Part shown: piece by piece, positions 16,987 through 26,361 of the stretch
Layout: each line of letters begins with the position of its first letter
Position numbering within the stretch: position 1 is the first letter of the stretch
Assembly: GCF_004342845.1 (NCBI RefSeq)
Contig: NZ_SLXB01000014.1
Location: 1 to 64,000 of the forward strand
Origin: Prevotella heparinolytica
Lineage (GTDB): Bacteria > Bacteroidota > Bacteroidia > Bacteroidales > Bacteroidaceae
Direction: 5' to 3'
Length of the DNA: 64,000 nt
Notes under the pieces: model-generated
Told to the model about the DNA's origin: nothing
The model's database searches: none
What the model saw: the letters and a program-made list of their open reading frames with translations, nothing else
Program-made: the position numbers and the translations under genes

Positions 16987-17898
16987 ATGAAACCAACTTT
17001 ATTCTTATTGGCCGCCGGTATGGGCAGCCGTTACGGTGGCTTGAAACAGCTGGACGGACTGGGTCCCAACGGTGAAACAATCATGGACTATTCCATTTAC
17101 GACGCCATCAATGCCGGCTTCGGCAAACTCGTTTTCGTTATCCGCAAGGATTTCGAGCAGGATTTTCGCGACAAGATTATTTCCAAATACGAAGGACACA
17201 TCCCGTGCGAACTGGTATTCCAGTCCATCGACGCCCTGCCCGAAGGGTTCACCTGCCCCGAAGGCCGCACCAAACCGTGGGGTACGAACCATGCCGTCAT
17301 GATGGGAGCCGACGTGATAAAAGAACCTTTTGCCGTAATCAACTGCGATGACTTCTATGGCCGCGATTCCTTCCAAGTGATGGGCAAATTCCTTTCTGCC
17401 CTGCCCGAAGGTTCGAAGAATGTCTACTCCATGGTGGGTTTCCGCATCGGCAATACGCTGAGCGAAAGCGGTACAGTGTCTCGCGGGCTTTGCGGAACGG
17501 ATGCCGGCAACCTGCTGACTTCCGTGGTAGAGCGTACCAAGATTCAGCGTATGGACGGCGAAGTGAAATACATCGACGACAACGGCGAGTGGGCTGTTAC
17601 TCCTGAGACTACTCCGGTCAGCATGAACTTCTGGGGCTTTACTCCCGACTATTTTGCTTACAGCGCCGATTTCTTCAAGACCTTCCTCAGCGACCCGAAG
17701 AACATGGAGAACCTCAAGAGCGAGTTTTTCATCCCCTTGATGGTAGACAAGCTGATTCATGACGGTACGGCGACCTGCGAAGTGCTCGATACGACCAGCA
17801 AGTGGTTCGGCGTCACTTATCCGGAAGATCGCCAAAGCGTGGTGGACAAGATTCAGGCATTGGTGAATGCGGGCGAATATCCTGCCAAGCTGTTCTAA
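16987..17898 (+). CDS. Sugar-phosphate nucleotidyltransferase family protein
   Basis: The 303-residue protein begins with a nucleotidyltransferase signature, LLAAGMGSRYGGLKQL. A metal-binding segment, INCDDFYGRDSF, is near residues 118-129. Enzymes of this fold transfer a nucleoside monophosphate onto a sugar or sugar-like phosphate, giving activated sugars. The substrate cannot be read from the sequence, and no sugar pathway genes are adjacent. It stands alone with its own promoter. Confidence 0.85.
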   Translation: MKPTLFLLAAGMGSRYGGLKQLDGLGPNGETIMDYSIYDAINAGFGKLVFVIRKDFEQDFRDKIISKYEGHIPCELVFQSIDALPEGFTCPEGRTKPWGTNHAVMMGADVIKEPFAVINCDDFYGRDSFQVMGKFLSALPEGSKNVYSMVGFRIGNTLSESGTVSRGLCGTDAGNLLTSVVERTKIQRMDGEVKYIDDNGEWAVTPETTPVSMNFWGFTPDYFAYSADFFKTFLSDPKNMENLKSEFFIPLMVDKLIHDGTATCEVLDTTSKWFGVTYPEDRQSVVDKIQALVNAGEYPAKLF

Positions 17899-17963
17899 GT
17901 CCTCCGCCTCATTGAAAGACTTATCATAAAGGTATTCCGCAAATATCTTTACACTATCTGTAA

Positions 17964-18024
17964 GCACGGGTCTCACAGGTTTCACGGTCTCTTCATGGCC
18001 GTGCCCGTTCTGTGAAGTCCGTGC
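17964..18024. other. Imperfect three-step hairpin
   Basis: Three nested complementary blocks can pair: GCACGG 17964-17969 with 18019-18024, TCACAG 17973-17978 with 18010-18015, and CACGG 17983-17987 with 17999-18003. It follows the nucleotidyltransferase stop by 66 bp and has no T run, so a terminator role is only possible. Confidence 0.4.
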
Positions 18025-18094
18025 TTGCCGCATTGTCTTGTGGATGTTTCAAGCAGTTTTTAAGGCTATCGGGAGTTATGTGGTTGGAAATCGT

Positions 18095-18102
18095 TATCTT
18101 TG
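18095..18102 (+). promoter_or_regulatory. -7 element of the ABC-F gene
   Basis: TATCTTTG fits the -7 consensus and lies 30 bp before the ATG at 18133. It overlaps the start of a longer in-frame reading at 18100, which argues against that upstream start. Confidence 0.6.
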
Positions 18103-18132
18103 CCACTCCAAAACGATTATTTCATTGACATT

Positions 18133-20112
18133 ATGATATCAGTAGAAGGATTGAAGGTGGAGTTTAACGCCACGCCTCTATTCGAAGACATCTCTTACGT
18201 TATCAATAAAAAAGACCGCATAGCCCTTGTGGGCAAGAACGGTGCGGGGAAGTCCACCATGCTCAAGATTCTGGCAGGCTTGCAGCAACCCACTGCGGGC
18301 ACTGTGTCCGTTCCCCGCGAATGTACCGTCGGCTACCTGCCGCAGGTGATGGTGCTCAGCGATAAGCGCACCGTGATGCAGGAGGCCGAGCTTGCTTTCG
18401 AGCACATCTTCGAGATGCAGGCCGGCATGGAACGTATGAATCGGCAGCTTGCCGAGCGCACCGATTATGAAAGCGAGGACTACCGGAAACTGATTGACCG
18501 CTTCACGCACGAAAACGAGCGCTTCCTGATGATGGGCGGCACCAACTATCGTGCCGAAATAGAGCGCACCTTGCAGGGGCTTGGCTTCAGGCGTACGGAT
18601 TTCGACCGCCCCACCGGCGAGTTCTCGGGCGGGTGGCGCATGCGCATCGAGCTTGCCAAGTTGCTGCTTCGCCGTCCCGACGTGTTGCTGCTCGACGAGC
18701 CTACCAACCACCTCGACATAGAGAGCATACAGTGGCTGGAGAATTTCCTCTCCACCCGTGCCAATGCGGTGGTGCTCGTCAGCCACGACCGCGCTTTCCT
18801 GAACAACGTAACCACCCGCACCATCGAGATTACTTGCGGACGCATTTACGACTATAAAGTGAAGTACGACGAGTTTGTGGCACTCCGTAAGGAACGCCGC
18901 GAACAGCAACTCCGCGCTTACGAGAATCAGCAGAAGCAGATACAGGACACGGAGGATTTCATCGAGCGTTTCCGCTACAAGGCCACCAAAGCCGTGCAGG
19001 TGCAGAGCCGCATCAAGCAACTGGAAAAGATAGAACGTATTGAGGTGGACGAAGAGGATAACTCGGCGCTTCGCTTGAAGTTTGTGTGCAGCAGCCGTAG
19101 CGGAAACTATCCGCTCATCTGCGAGGATGTGGCCAAGGCATACGGCGGGCATGTCATTTTTCATGACGTAAACCTGATCATCAACCGGGGAGAAAAAGTG
19201 GCTTTTGTGGGCAAGAACGGAGAAGGAAAATCCACGCTGGTAAAGTGTATCATGGACGAGATTACCGATTATACCGGGAAGCTGACGCTGGGTCACAACG
19301 TGCAAATCGGCTATTTCGCACAGAACCAAGCCCAATTGCTGGATGGCGAACGGACGGTGTTCGACACGATAGACCGTGTGGCCGTAGGAGATATCCGGCT
19401 GAAAATACGCGACATACTCGGTGCTTTCATGTTCGGCGGCGAGGCTTCGGACAAAAAAGTGAAAGTGCTTTCGGGCGGAGAGCGTACACGGCTTGCCATG
19501 ATTAAACTGTTGCTCGAACCGGTGAACTTCCTGATTCTGGACGAACCGACCAACCACCTTGACATGCGTTCCAAGGATGTGCTGAAGGAGGCGATTCGTG
19601 ATTTTGACGGCACGGTGATTATTGTCAGCCACGACCGTGATTTTCTGGACGGACTGGCGACTAAAGTATATGAGTTCGGTGGAGGATTGGTGAAAGAACA
19701 CCTTTGCGGCATCTACGAGTTCTTGCAAAAGAAACAACTGGAAAACCTCAATGAGTTGCAACCGGTATCTGCTTCTTCGGCAGGAGAAGCGGGAAGCGCC
19801 GGTAAGGAAAGAAAGGCGGACGTAAAAGAAAACGAGACCGGCCGGTTCTCTGCGGCTAAACTCTCGTATGAGGAGCAGAAGGAACTCAACAAGAGATTGA
19901 AGAAGCTGGAACGCCGCGTGGCCGACTGTGAAGCGGAGATAGGAGAGATAGAATCGGCCATTGCCATCATAGAAGATAAGATGGCAACGCCGGAAGGCGC
20001 GTCGGACATGTCTCTATACGAACAGCATCAAAAACTGAAATCCCGGCTCGACAGCGTGATGGAAGAGTGGGATGCCGCCTCTTCCGAATGGGAGGAGGCG
20101 AAACGGCAATGA
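18133..20112 (+). CDS. ABC-F family ATPase (Uup/YheS-like)
   Basis: This 659-residue soluble protein has two ABC cassettes and no membrane segments. Walker A motifs are GKNGAGKST in the first half and GKNGEGKST in the second. Signatures are FSGGWRMR and LSGGERTRL, and both Walker B regions end LDEPTNHLD. A charged linker joins the cassettes and a C-terminal coiled coil (about residues 570-655) follows, as in Uup/YheS-type members. ABC-F proteins act on the ribosome to ease stalled translation; some give antibiotic protection, for which nothing specific is seen here. The start was set by the promoter at 18095. Confidence 0.92.
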   Translation: MISVEGLKVEFNATPLFEDISYVINKKDRIALVGKNGAGKSTMLKILAGLQQPTAGTVSVPRECTVGYLPQVMVLSDKRTVMQEAELAFEHIFEMQAGMERMNRQLAERTDYESEDYRKLIDRFTHENERFLMMGGTNYRAEIERTLQGLGFRRTDFDRPTGEFSGGWRMRIELAKLLLRRPDVLLLDEPTNHLDIESIQWLENFLSTRANAVVLVSHDRAFLNNVTTRTIEITCGRIYDYKVKYDEFVALRKERREQQLRAYENQQKQIQDTEDFIERFRYKATKAVQVQSRIKQLEKIERIEVDEEDNSALRLKFVCSSRSGNYPLICEDVAKAYGGHVIFHDVNLIINRGEKVAFVGKNGEGKSTLVKCIMDEITDYTGKLTLGHNVQIGYFAQNQAQLLDGERTVFDTIDRVAVGDIRLKIRDILGAFMFGGEASDKKVKVLSGGERTRLAMIKLLLEPVNFLILDEPTNHLDMRSKDVLKEAIRDFDGTVIIVSHDRDFLDGLATKVYEFGGGLVKEHLCGIYEFLQKKQLENLNELQPVSASSAGEAGSAGKERKADVKENETGRFSAAKLSYEEQKELNKRLKKLERRVADCEAEIGEIESAIAIIEDKMATPEGASDMSLYEQHQKLKSRLDSVMEEWDAASSEWEEAKRQ

Positions 20113-20138
20113 CGTTTTTATAACCTAATTTTCATAGT

Positions 20139-22175
20139 ATGAGGAAAAAACATTTACTACCCTTTGCGGCATTCTGCCTGATGGCGGCATCCTGCAACAC
20201 AGGCAAGCAACAGACCGAGCTTACGGCCGGCATTCAGCTTGCCAATCTTGACACAATGGCTCTGCCCGGTACCGACTTTTATCAATACGCTTGCGGCGGC
20301 TGGGTAAAAAACAATCCGATTCCGGCGGAATACTCTCAGTATGGTTCTTTTACCATTCTTGCGGAAAACAACCGCAAGCAGATACAAGGGCTTATCGAGG
20401 AGTTGGCGTCCGTTTCGCACGAAGCGGGCAGTGTGGCTCAGAAAATCGGCGATTTGTATAAGATTGTGATGGACAGCGTGAAGCTGAATCAAGACGGTGC
20501 GGCTCCCATCAAGGCCGAACTCGACAGGCTGGGCTCCTTGAAAGACACCAAACAAGTGTATGCGCTTTTGGGCGAACTGCAACGAAAAGGCATCGTGGCC
20601 TACAATATCCTCTATGTGGGTGCCGACGAGATGAACAGCAGCATGAATGCAGCCCAGACCTATCAGGCCGGTTTGAGCATGGGCGAGCGCGAATACTATC
20701 TGGAGAATGACGCCGCCACTGTGCGGATTCGTGAAGCATTCCGCGCGCATGTGCAGAAGATGTTCCTGCTGGCAGGCTTTGACGAGGCGGTGGCCAAGCA
20801 GGGAATGGAAGTGGTGATGGAGGTGGAAACACACCTTGCCGAAGCCTACCGCTCGCGCACGGAGCTGCGCGATCCGCATGCCAATTACAACAAGATGTCC
20901 ATGGAAGAGCTGAAGAAGAATTATCCTACTTTCGATTGGGACGCCTATTTGTCTGCCTTAGGACTGGAAAATATGAAAGAAATCATCATCGGCCAGCCTG
21001 CTTCGTTGAAGGCTGCTGCCGACATTTTGAATACGCTTCCTGTGGCACGGCAAGGCCTTTACTTGCAGTGGAAATTGATTGACGCTGCGGCAAGTCGTCT
21101 GAACGATGCCCTGGCCGAACAGAATTTCGATTTCTACGAGCGCACCATGAGCGGCACACAAGAGATGCAACCCCGTTGGAAGAGAGCGGTGAGCACCGTG
21201 AGTGCGGCTTTAGGCGAAGCCGTGGGGCAGATGTACGTTGAGAAGTACTTTCCGGCTGCTGCCAAAGAACGTATGGTGGCTTTGGTGAAAAACTTGCAGG
21301 AGAGCTTGGGCGAACGCATAAAGAACCTGCAATGGATGAGTGACTCCACGAAAGTTAAAGCGCTGGAGAAATTAGCCACTTTCCATGTGAAAATCGGGTA
21401 TCCGGACAAATGGAAAGACTATTCCACTTTGGAAATCAAGAACGATTCTTATTGGGCAAACATGGAGCGTGCCAGCGAGTGGGAACACGCTGAAATGATA
21501 GCCAAAATGGGTAAACCGGTAGACAGGGATGAATGGGGCATGACACCGCAAACCGTCAATGCCTATTACAATCCCACCACGAACGAAATCTGTTTCCCGG
21601 CAGGTATCTTGCAATACCCCTTCTTCGACATGAATGCGGACGATGCCTTCAATTACGGTGCCATTGGTGTGGTGATAGGTCATGAGATGACTCACGGATT
21701 CGATGACCAAGGCCGCCAGTACGACAAGGACGGTAACTTGAAAGACTGGTGGACGGCTGAAGACTCCAAGCGTTTCGACGAGCGCACTCAAACGATGGTG
21801 AACTTCTTCGACAGTATCGAGGTGGCTCCGGGGGTACATGCCAACGGACGCATGACTTTGGGCGAGAACATTGCCGACCACGGCGGATTGCAGGTCTCTT
21901 ATCAGGCATTCAAGAAAGCCACGGCTACCGCTCCGCATGCTGTGAAAGACGGCTTTACGCCCGAACAACGCTTCTTCCTCGCATACTCCGGTGTGTGGGC
22001 CAACAATATCCGCCCCGAAGAGGTGCTGAACCGTACTAAAAGTGATGTCCATTCGCTTGGCAAGTGGCGTGTGAACGGTGCGTTGCCGCATATCGGCGCA
22101 TGGTACGAGGCATTCAATGTCACGGAGAAAGATCCGATGTTCCTACCGGTAGAAAAGCGCGTTTCTATCTGGTAA
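20139..22175 (+). CDS. M13 family metallopeptidase, lipoprotein
   Basis: The 678-residue protein has a lipoprotein signal (cysteine near residue 19 in MAASC) and the neprilysin/PepO layout: an N-terminal M13 domain and a C-terminal catalytic domain. The zinc motif HEMTH is at residues 515-519, the third ligand lies in GENIADHGG with Glu at 576, and the family ending is a short SIW. M13 enzymes cut short peptides; here it would act on the periplasmic face of a membrane or on the cell surface. It starts 26 bp after the ABC-F gene and is followed by a terminator. Confidence 0.93.
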   Translation: MRKKHLLPFAAFCLMAASCNTGKQQTELTAGIQLANLDTMALPGTDFYQYACGGWVKNNPIPAEYSQYGSFTILAENNRKQIQGLIEELASVSHEAGSVAQKIGDLYKIVMDSVKLNQDGAAPIKAELDRLGSLKDTKQVYALLGELQRKGIVAYNILYVGADEMNSSMNAAQTYQAGLSMGEREYYLENDAATVRIREAFRAHVQKMFLLAGFDEAVAKQGMEVVMEVETHLAEAYRSRTELRDPHANYNKMSMEELKKNYPTFDWDAYLSALGLENMKEIIIGQPASLKAAADILNTLPVARQGLYLQWKLIDAAASRLNDALAEQNFDFYERTMSGTQEMQPRWKRAVSTVSAALGEAVGQMYVEKYFPAAAKERMVALVKNLQESLGERIKNLQWMSDSTKVKALEKLATFHVKIGYPDKWKDYSTLEIKNDSYWANMERASEWEHAEMIAKMGKPVDRDEWGMTPQTVNAYYNPTTNEICFPAGILQYPFFDMNADDAFNYGAIGVVIGHEMTHGFDDQGRQYDKDGNLKDWWTAEDSKRFDERTQTMVNFFDSIEVAPGVHANGRMTLGENIADHGGLQVSYQAFKKATATAPHAVKDGFTPEQRFFLAYSGVWANNIRPEEVLNRTKSDVHSLGKWRVNGALPHIGAWYEAFNVTEKDPMFLPVEKRVSIW

Positions 22176-22197
22176 GGCAAAAAAGATGCTTATTGAG

Positions 22198-22233
22198 AAA
22201 GGCGGCAAACCGGTGACGGGTGTCGCCTTTTTT
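22198..22233 (+). terminator. Intrinsic terminator after the M13 peptidase
   Basis: A 10-bp stem with one G-U pair (22198-22207 with 22221-22230) is followed by T residues. It begins 22 bp after the stop codon. Confidence 0.8.
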
Positions 22234-22285
22234 AATTATGCCTAATTTATTGTATATGAATGTATGTACGAATAAACAAAATTTG

Positions 22286-22293
22286 TAACTTTG
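22286..22293 (+). promoter_or_regulatory. -7 element of purH
   Basis: TAACTTTG matches TAnnTTTG and lies 49 bp before the purH ATG, after the terminator at 22198-22233. This is probably the promoter of the purH-mre-rod run of genes. Confidence 0.6.
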
Positions 22294-22342
22294 CACATTC
22301 AGAATAGAATATACATACGCATACTTTTTAATACGCAAATCC

Positions 22343-23866
22343 ATGTCTGAAACAAAAAGAATCAAAACAGCTTTGGTATCCGTTTACCATAAGGAAGGTT
22401 TGGACGAAATCATCACCAAACTACACGAAGAAGGGGTCGAATTTCTCTCGACCGGAGGCACCCGACAATTTATAGAATCCTTGGGCTATCCCTGTAAAGC
22501 TGTGGAGGACCTCACTTCTTATCCTTCCATCTTGGGCGGACGCGTAAAGACGTTGCATCCGAAGGTTTTCGGGGGTATCCTTTGCCGTCGCGGATTGGAG
22601 CAGGATATGCAGCAAATCGGTAAATATGATATTCCCGAAATAGACCTTGTCATCGTCGACCTTTATCCGTTCGAGGCTACTGTTGCCGGCGGTGCCGATG
22701 AACCGGCCATTATCGAGAAGATAGACATAGGCGGTATCTCTTTGATTCGTGCTGCAGCCAAGAATTATAGCGACGTGGTTATCGTTGCTTCGCAGGCTCA
22801 GTATCAGCCGTTCCGCGATATGTTGATGGAACACGGCGCCGTTACTTCGCTCGAAGAACGCCGTTGGTTTGCCAAAGAAGCCTTTGCCGTTTCTTCCCAC
22901 TACGACTCGGCCATCTTCAACTACTTTGATGCCGAGGAAGGCTCGGCGTTCCGCCAATCGGCCAATAATCAGAAAATGTTGCGCTATGGAGAGAATCCGC
23001 ATCAGAAAGGTTACTTCTACGGAAACCTCGACGCCATGTTCGACCAGATTCATGGAAAAGAAATCTCTTACAACAACTTGCTCGACATCAATGCCGCCGT
23101 CGAGCTGATCGACGAATTCGACGATGTCACTTTCGCTATTCTGAAACATAACAATGCCTGCGGTTTGGCTTCCCGTTCCACCGTTCTGGAAGCATGGAAG
23201 GATGCTCTTGCCGGTGATCCGGTATCGGCCTTCGGCGGTGTTCTCATCACTAATGCGGTGATTGACAAGGCTGCTGCCGAAGAAATCAATAAGATTTTCT
23301 TTGAAGTGATTATCGCTCCCGATTATGACGTGGATGCGTTGGAAATCCTCGGCCAGAAGAAGAACCGGATTATCCTTGTGCGTAAACAGACGGCTCTGCC
23401 CAAGAAGCAGTTCCGCTCTTTGTTGAACGGTGTGCTGGTGCAGGACCGTGATCTGAAGGTAGAAACGCATGACGATTTGAAGACGGTTACCGCAAAGACG
23501 CCCACCGCTCAAGAAACGGAAGATATGCTTTTTGCGAATAAGATTGTGAAAAACAGTAAGTCGAACGCTATTGTGTTGGCTAAAGGCAAGCAGTTGCTGG
23601 CAAGCGGTGTGGGGCAGACCAGCCGTGTGGATGCGTTGAAGCAGGCCATCGAGAAAGCCAAGACTTTCGGGTTCGACCTGCATGGTGCCGTCATGGCAAG
23701 CGATGCTTTCTTCCCCTTCCCCGACTGTGTGGAAATAGCGGGCAACGAAGGAGTGACGGCCGTTATTCAGCCGGGTGGAAGCATCAAGGACGAACTGTCG
23801 TTTGAATATTGCAATGAACATGGCATTGCAATGGTCATTACAGGCTTCCGTCATTTTAAACACTAA
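22343..23866 (+). CDS. purH: Bifunctional AICAR transformylase/IMP cyclohydrolase
   Basis: The 507-residue protein catalyses the last two steps of purine synthesis, formylation of AICAR and ring closure to IMP. The N-terminal MGS-like cyclohydrolase domain (about 1-150) includes STGGTRQFIESLG and GGRVKTLHPKVFGG; the transformylase domain includes LRYGENPHQKG and KHNNACGLA. Length matches the family. It is followed 30 bp later by mreB, so purine synthesis and rod-shape genes may share a transcript. Confidence 0.96.
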   Translation: MSETKRIKTALVSVYHKEGLDEIITKLHEEGVEFLSTGGTRQFIESLGYPCKAVEDLTSYPSILGGRVKTLHPKVFGGILCRRGLEQDMQQIGKYDIPEIDLVIVDLYPFEATVAGGADEPAIIEKIDIGGISLIRAAAKNYSDVVIVASQAQYQPFRDMLMEHGAVTSLEERRWFAKEAFAVSSHYDSAIFNYFDAEEGSAFRQSANNQKMLRYGENPHQKGYFYGNLDAMFDQIHGKEISYNNLLDINAAVELIDEFDDVTFAILKHNNACGLASRSTVLEAWKDALAGDPVSAFGGVLITNAVIDKAAAEEINKIFFEVIIAPDYDVDALEILGQKKNRIILVRKQTALPKKQFRSLLNGVLVQDRDLKVETHDDLKTVTAKTPTAQETEDMLFANKIVKNSKSNAIVLAKGKQLLASGVGQTSRVDALKQAIEKAKTFGFDLHGAVMASDAFFPFPDCVEIAGNEGVTAVIQPGGSIKDELSFEYCNEHGIAMVITGFRHFKH

Positions 23867-23896
23867 TTGTAATAACCTATAATAAAGTATCGTTAG

Positions 23897-24919
23897 ATGG
23901 GATTATTCTCTTTTACTCAAGAAATAGCGATGGACCTTGGCACAGCCAATACCATCATCACCACGAATGGTAAGATTGTGGTGGATGAACCTTCGGTAGT
24001 GGCATTGGACCGTCGAACCGATAAGATGATTGCCGTGGGCGACAAGGCAAAGATGATGCACGAAAAGACCCACGAAAACATACGCACCATCCGTCCGCTT
24101 CGCGACGGCGTGATTGCGGATTTCTATGCTTGCGAACAGATGATTCGCGGACTCATCAAGATGGTGAATAACCGCAACCGCTTGTTCTCTCCTTCACTGC
24201 GCATGGTCATCGGCGTTCCTTCGGGAAGTACCGAAGTGGAACTGCGTGCCGTGCGCGACTCTGCCGAGCATGCCGGCGGACGTGACGTTTACCTGATTTT
24301 CGAACCGATGGCTGCCGCTATCGGTATCGGTATCGACGTGGAGGCTCCCGAAGGAAACATGATTGTGGATATAGGCGGAGGTTCTACGGAAATCGCCGTA
24401 ATCTCATTGGGAGGTATCGTGGCCAATAACTCCATCCGTATTGCCGGTGATGATCTTACCGCCGATATTCAGGAGTACATGAGCCGTCAGCACAACGTGA
24501 GGGTCAGCGAACGTATGGCCGAGCGTATCAAAATAAACGTGGGTGCCGCACTGACCGATTTGGGTGAGGATGCACCGGAAGATTATATCGTTCATGGGCC
24601 GAACCGTATCACGGCATTGCCGATGGAGGTGCCCGTGTGCTATCAGGAAGTGGCGCATTGTCTGGAGAAGTCCATCTCCAAAATTGAGACTGCCATTCTG
24701 AATGCATTGGAGAATACTCCTCCCGAACTCTATGCCGATATTGTACACAACGGCATTTATCTGGCCGGTGGAGGCGCTTTGCTTCGCGGATTGGACAAAC
24801 GTCTGACGGATAAAATAAACATCCCGTTCCACATTGCCGAAGACCCTCTGCACGCAGTGGCCAAAGGTACGGGCATAGCGTTGAAGAATGTTGAGCGCTT
24901 CTCGTTCTTGATGAGATGA
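23897..24919 (+). CDS. mreB: Rod shape-determining protein MreB
   Basis: This is a 340-residue actin-like ATPase that forms membrane-bound filaments guiding cell-wall synthesis. It carries the start MDLGTANTI, the second phosphate motif in DIGGGSTEIAVISLGG and the adenosine motif LAGGGALLRGLD. It heads the mreB-mreC-mreD-mrdA-rodA set, an order well known for rod-shape clusters. Confidence 0.97.
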   Translation: MGLFSFTQEIAMDLGTANTIITTNGKIVVDEPSVVALDRRTDKMIAVGDKAKMMHEKTHENIRTIRPLRDGVIADFYACEQMIRGLIKMVNNRNRLFSPSLRMVIGVPSGSTEVELRAVRDSAEHAGGRDVYLIFEPMAAAIGIGIDVEAPEGNMIVDIGGGSTEIAVISLGGIVANNSIRIAGDDLTADIQEYMSRQHNVRVSERMAERIKINVGAALTDLGEDAPEDYIVHGPNRITALPMEVPVCYQEVAHCLEKSISKIETAILNALENTPPELYADIVHNGIYLAGGGALLRGLDKRLTDKINIPFHIAEDPLHAVAKGTGIALKNVERFSFLMR

Positions 24920-24948
24920 CGGACAACCCCATTCAATAGCTTGTCGAT

Positions 24949-25794
24949 ATGCGGAATTTACTGAACTTTCTTATTAAATACAATTACTGGTTCTTCTTTC
25001 TGTTGTTAGAGGTGACCAGTTTTGTTTTATTGTTTCGCTTCAACCGCTACCAGCAGAGTGTGTATTTCACCTCTGCCAATAGTGTGGCGGGAAAGATTTA
25101 TGAAGTATCGGGAGGCATCACTTCCTATTTTCATTTGAAGTCGGTCAATGAAGACCTGCTCGACCGCAACATGTGGTTAGAGCAGCGTGTCTCTTTTCTG
25201 GAGAATACGTTGAGAGAGAAAGGACTCGATTCCGTGAAACTTTATAGCATGGCTCGGCTGGCTCCTGCCGAATACCGTATTTTCAAGGCGAACATTATAA
25301 AGAACAGTCTGAATAAGGCCGATAACTACATTACCTTGAGCTGTGGAACGCTGGATGGCATCGCCCCTGAAATGGGAGTGGTGGATGCCAATGGGGTAGT
25401 GGGAATCGTTTATAAGACGTCTCCCCATTATTCGCTGGTGATTCCGTTGCTGAACAGCAAGTCCAGTATCAGCTGTAAGATTGTGGGCAGTGACTATTTC
25501 GGTTATCTGAAGTGGGAGGGAGGAGATTCCCGTTTCGCTTATCTGAAGGATTTGCCCCGTCATGCGGAGTTCAATCTGGGCGATACGGTAGTGACCAGCG
25601 GTTATTCGACCGTATTCCCCGAAGGTATTGTAGTGGGTACGGTGGATGACATGTCCGATTCGCACGATGGGCTTTCCTATTTGTTGAAGATAAAGCTGGC
25701 TACCGACTTCGGAAAAGTGAGCAATGTGCGTGTCATATCCCGTAGCGGGCAGGAAGAACAGAAGGCATTGGAAAAGGAGAAGGAGATGGAGTAA
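24949..25794 (+). CDS. mreC: Rod shape-determining protein MreC
   Basis: The 281-residue protein has one N-terminal membrane helix (about residues 12-29), a short coiled coil (about 60-85) and a periplasmic double beta-barrel with VVDANGVVGIVYKTSPHYS. MreC joins MreB filaments inside the cell to the elongation synthases outside. Its stop overlaps the mreD start by one base, which suggests coupled translation. A short charged tail, rich in Glu and Lys, ends the protein. Confidence 0.94.
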   Translation: MRNLLNFLIKYNYWFFFLLLEVTSFVLLFRFNRYQQSVYFTSANSVAGKIYEVSGGITSYFHLKSVNEDLLDRNMWLEQRVSFLENTLREKGLDSVKLYSMARLAPAEYRIFKANIIKNSLNKADNYITLSCGTLDGIAPEMGVVDANGVVGIVYKTSPHYSLVIPLLNSKSSISCKIVGSDYFGYLKWEGGDSRFAYLKDLPRHAEFNLGDTVVTSGYSTVFPEGIVVGTVDDMSDSHDGLSYLLKIKLATDFGKVSNVRVISRSGQEEQKALEKEKEME

Positions 25795-26291
25795 TGGCGA
25801 TCAGTTATTTACATAAGATAGGGTGGTTTATCGGTTTGGTGCTGTTGCAGGTGCTGATATTGAATAATGTGCATATCATGGGATATGCCACACCGTTTCT
25901 GTACATTTATTTAATACTGAAATTCGAGTCGGACGCTTCTCGCAATGAGTTGATGTTGTGGGCGTTCTTTCTGGGATTGACCGTGGATGTTTTTTCCGAT
26001 ACGCCGGGGATGAATGCGGCGGCTGCGGTGTTGCTGGCTTTCCTGCGACCTATGTTCCTTCGTTTGTTCATTCCTCGTGATACGTTGGACGGTATTGTGC
26101 CTACTGTGCGTGCAATGGGCTTTTCGCCTTTTTTGAAATATTTGGTTGTCGGTGTTTTTGTGCATCATGGAATGTTGCTTGTTGTGGAGTTCTTTTCTTT
26201 GGCTCATATAGGAGCGCTGTTTCTGAGGATTGCGACAAGCACGCTCCTTACGGTGGGATGCATTATGGCGGTGGAGGGGATTAGACGTTAG
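25794..26291 (+). CDS. mreD: Rod shape-determining protein MreD
   Basis: The 165-residue integral membrane protein has about five hydrophobic segments and belongs to the MreD family by size, hydropathy (FFLGLTVDVFSDTPGMNAAA) and position between mreC and the penicillin-binding protein gene. MreD is a membrane part of the elongasome. The 70 bp that follow contain TTAGACGT-like words also found in the heptamer arrays near 49.9 kb. Confidence 0.9.
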   Translation: MAISYLHKIGWFIGLVLLQVLILNNVHIMGYATPFLYIYLILKFESDASRNELMLWAFFLGLTVDVFSDTPGMNAAAAVLLAFLRPMFLRLFIPRDTLDGIVPTVRAMGFSPFLKYLVVGVFVHHGMLLVVEFFSLAHIGALFLRIATSTLLTVGCIMAVEGIRR

Positions 26292-26361
26292 ATGTGAGGT
26301 GTTGGACATTAGACGTCAAGGATTAGCATAGAAGATTTTGATGTTGTAGCATGTAGGACAG

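Noticed and set aside
18178..19761. Long minus-strand frame opposite the ABC-F gene (527 codons)
   Set aside because: It mirrors a conserved gene on the plus strand and shows no family features.
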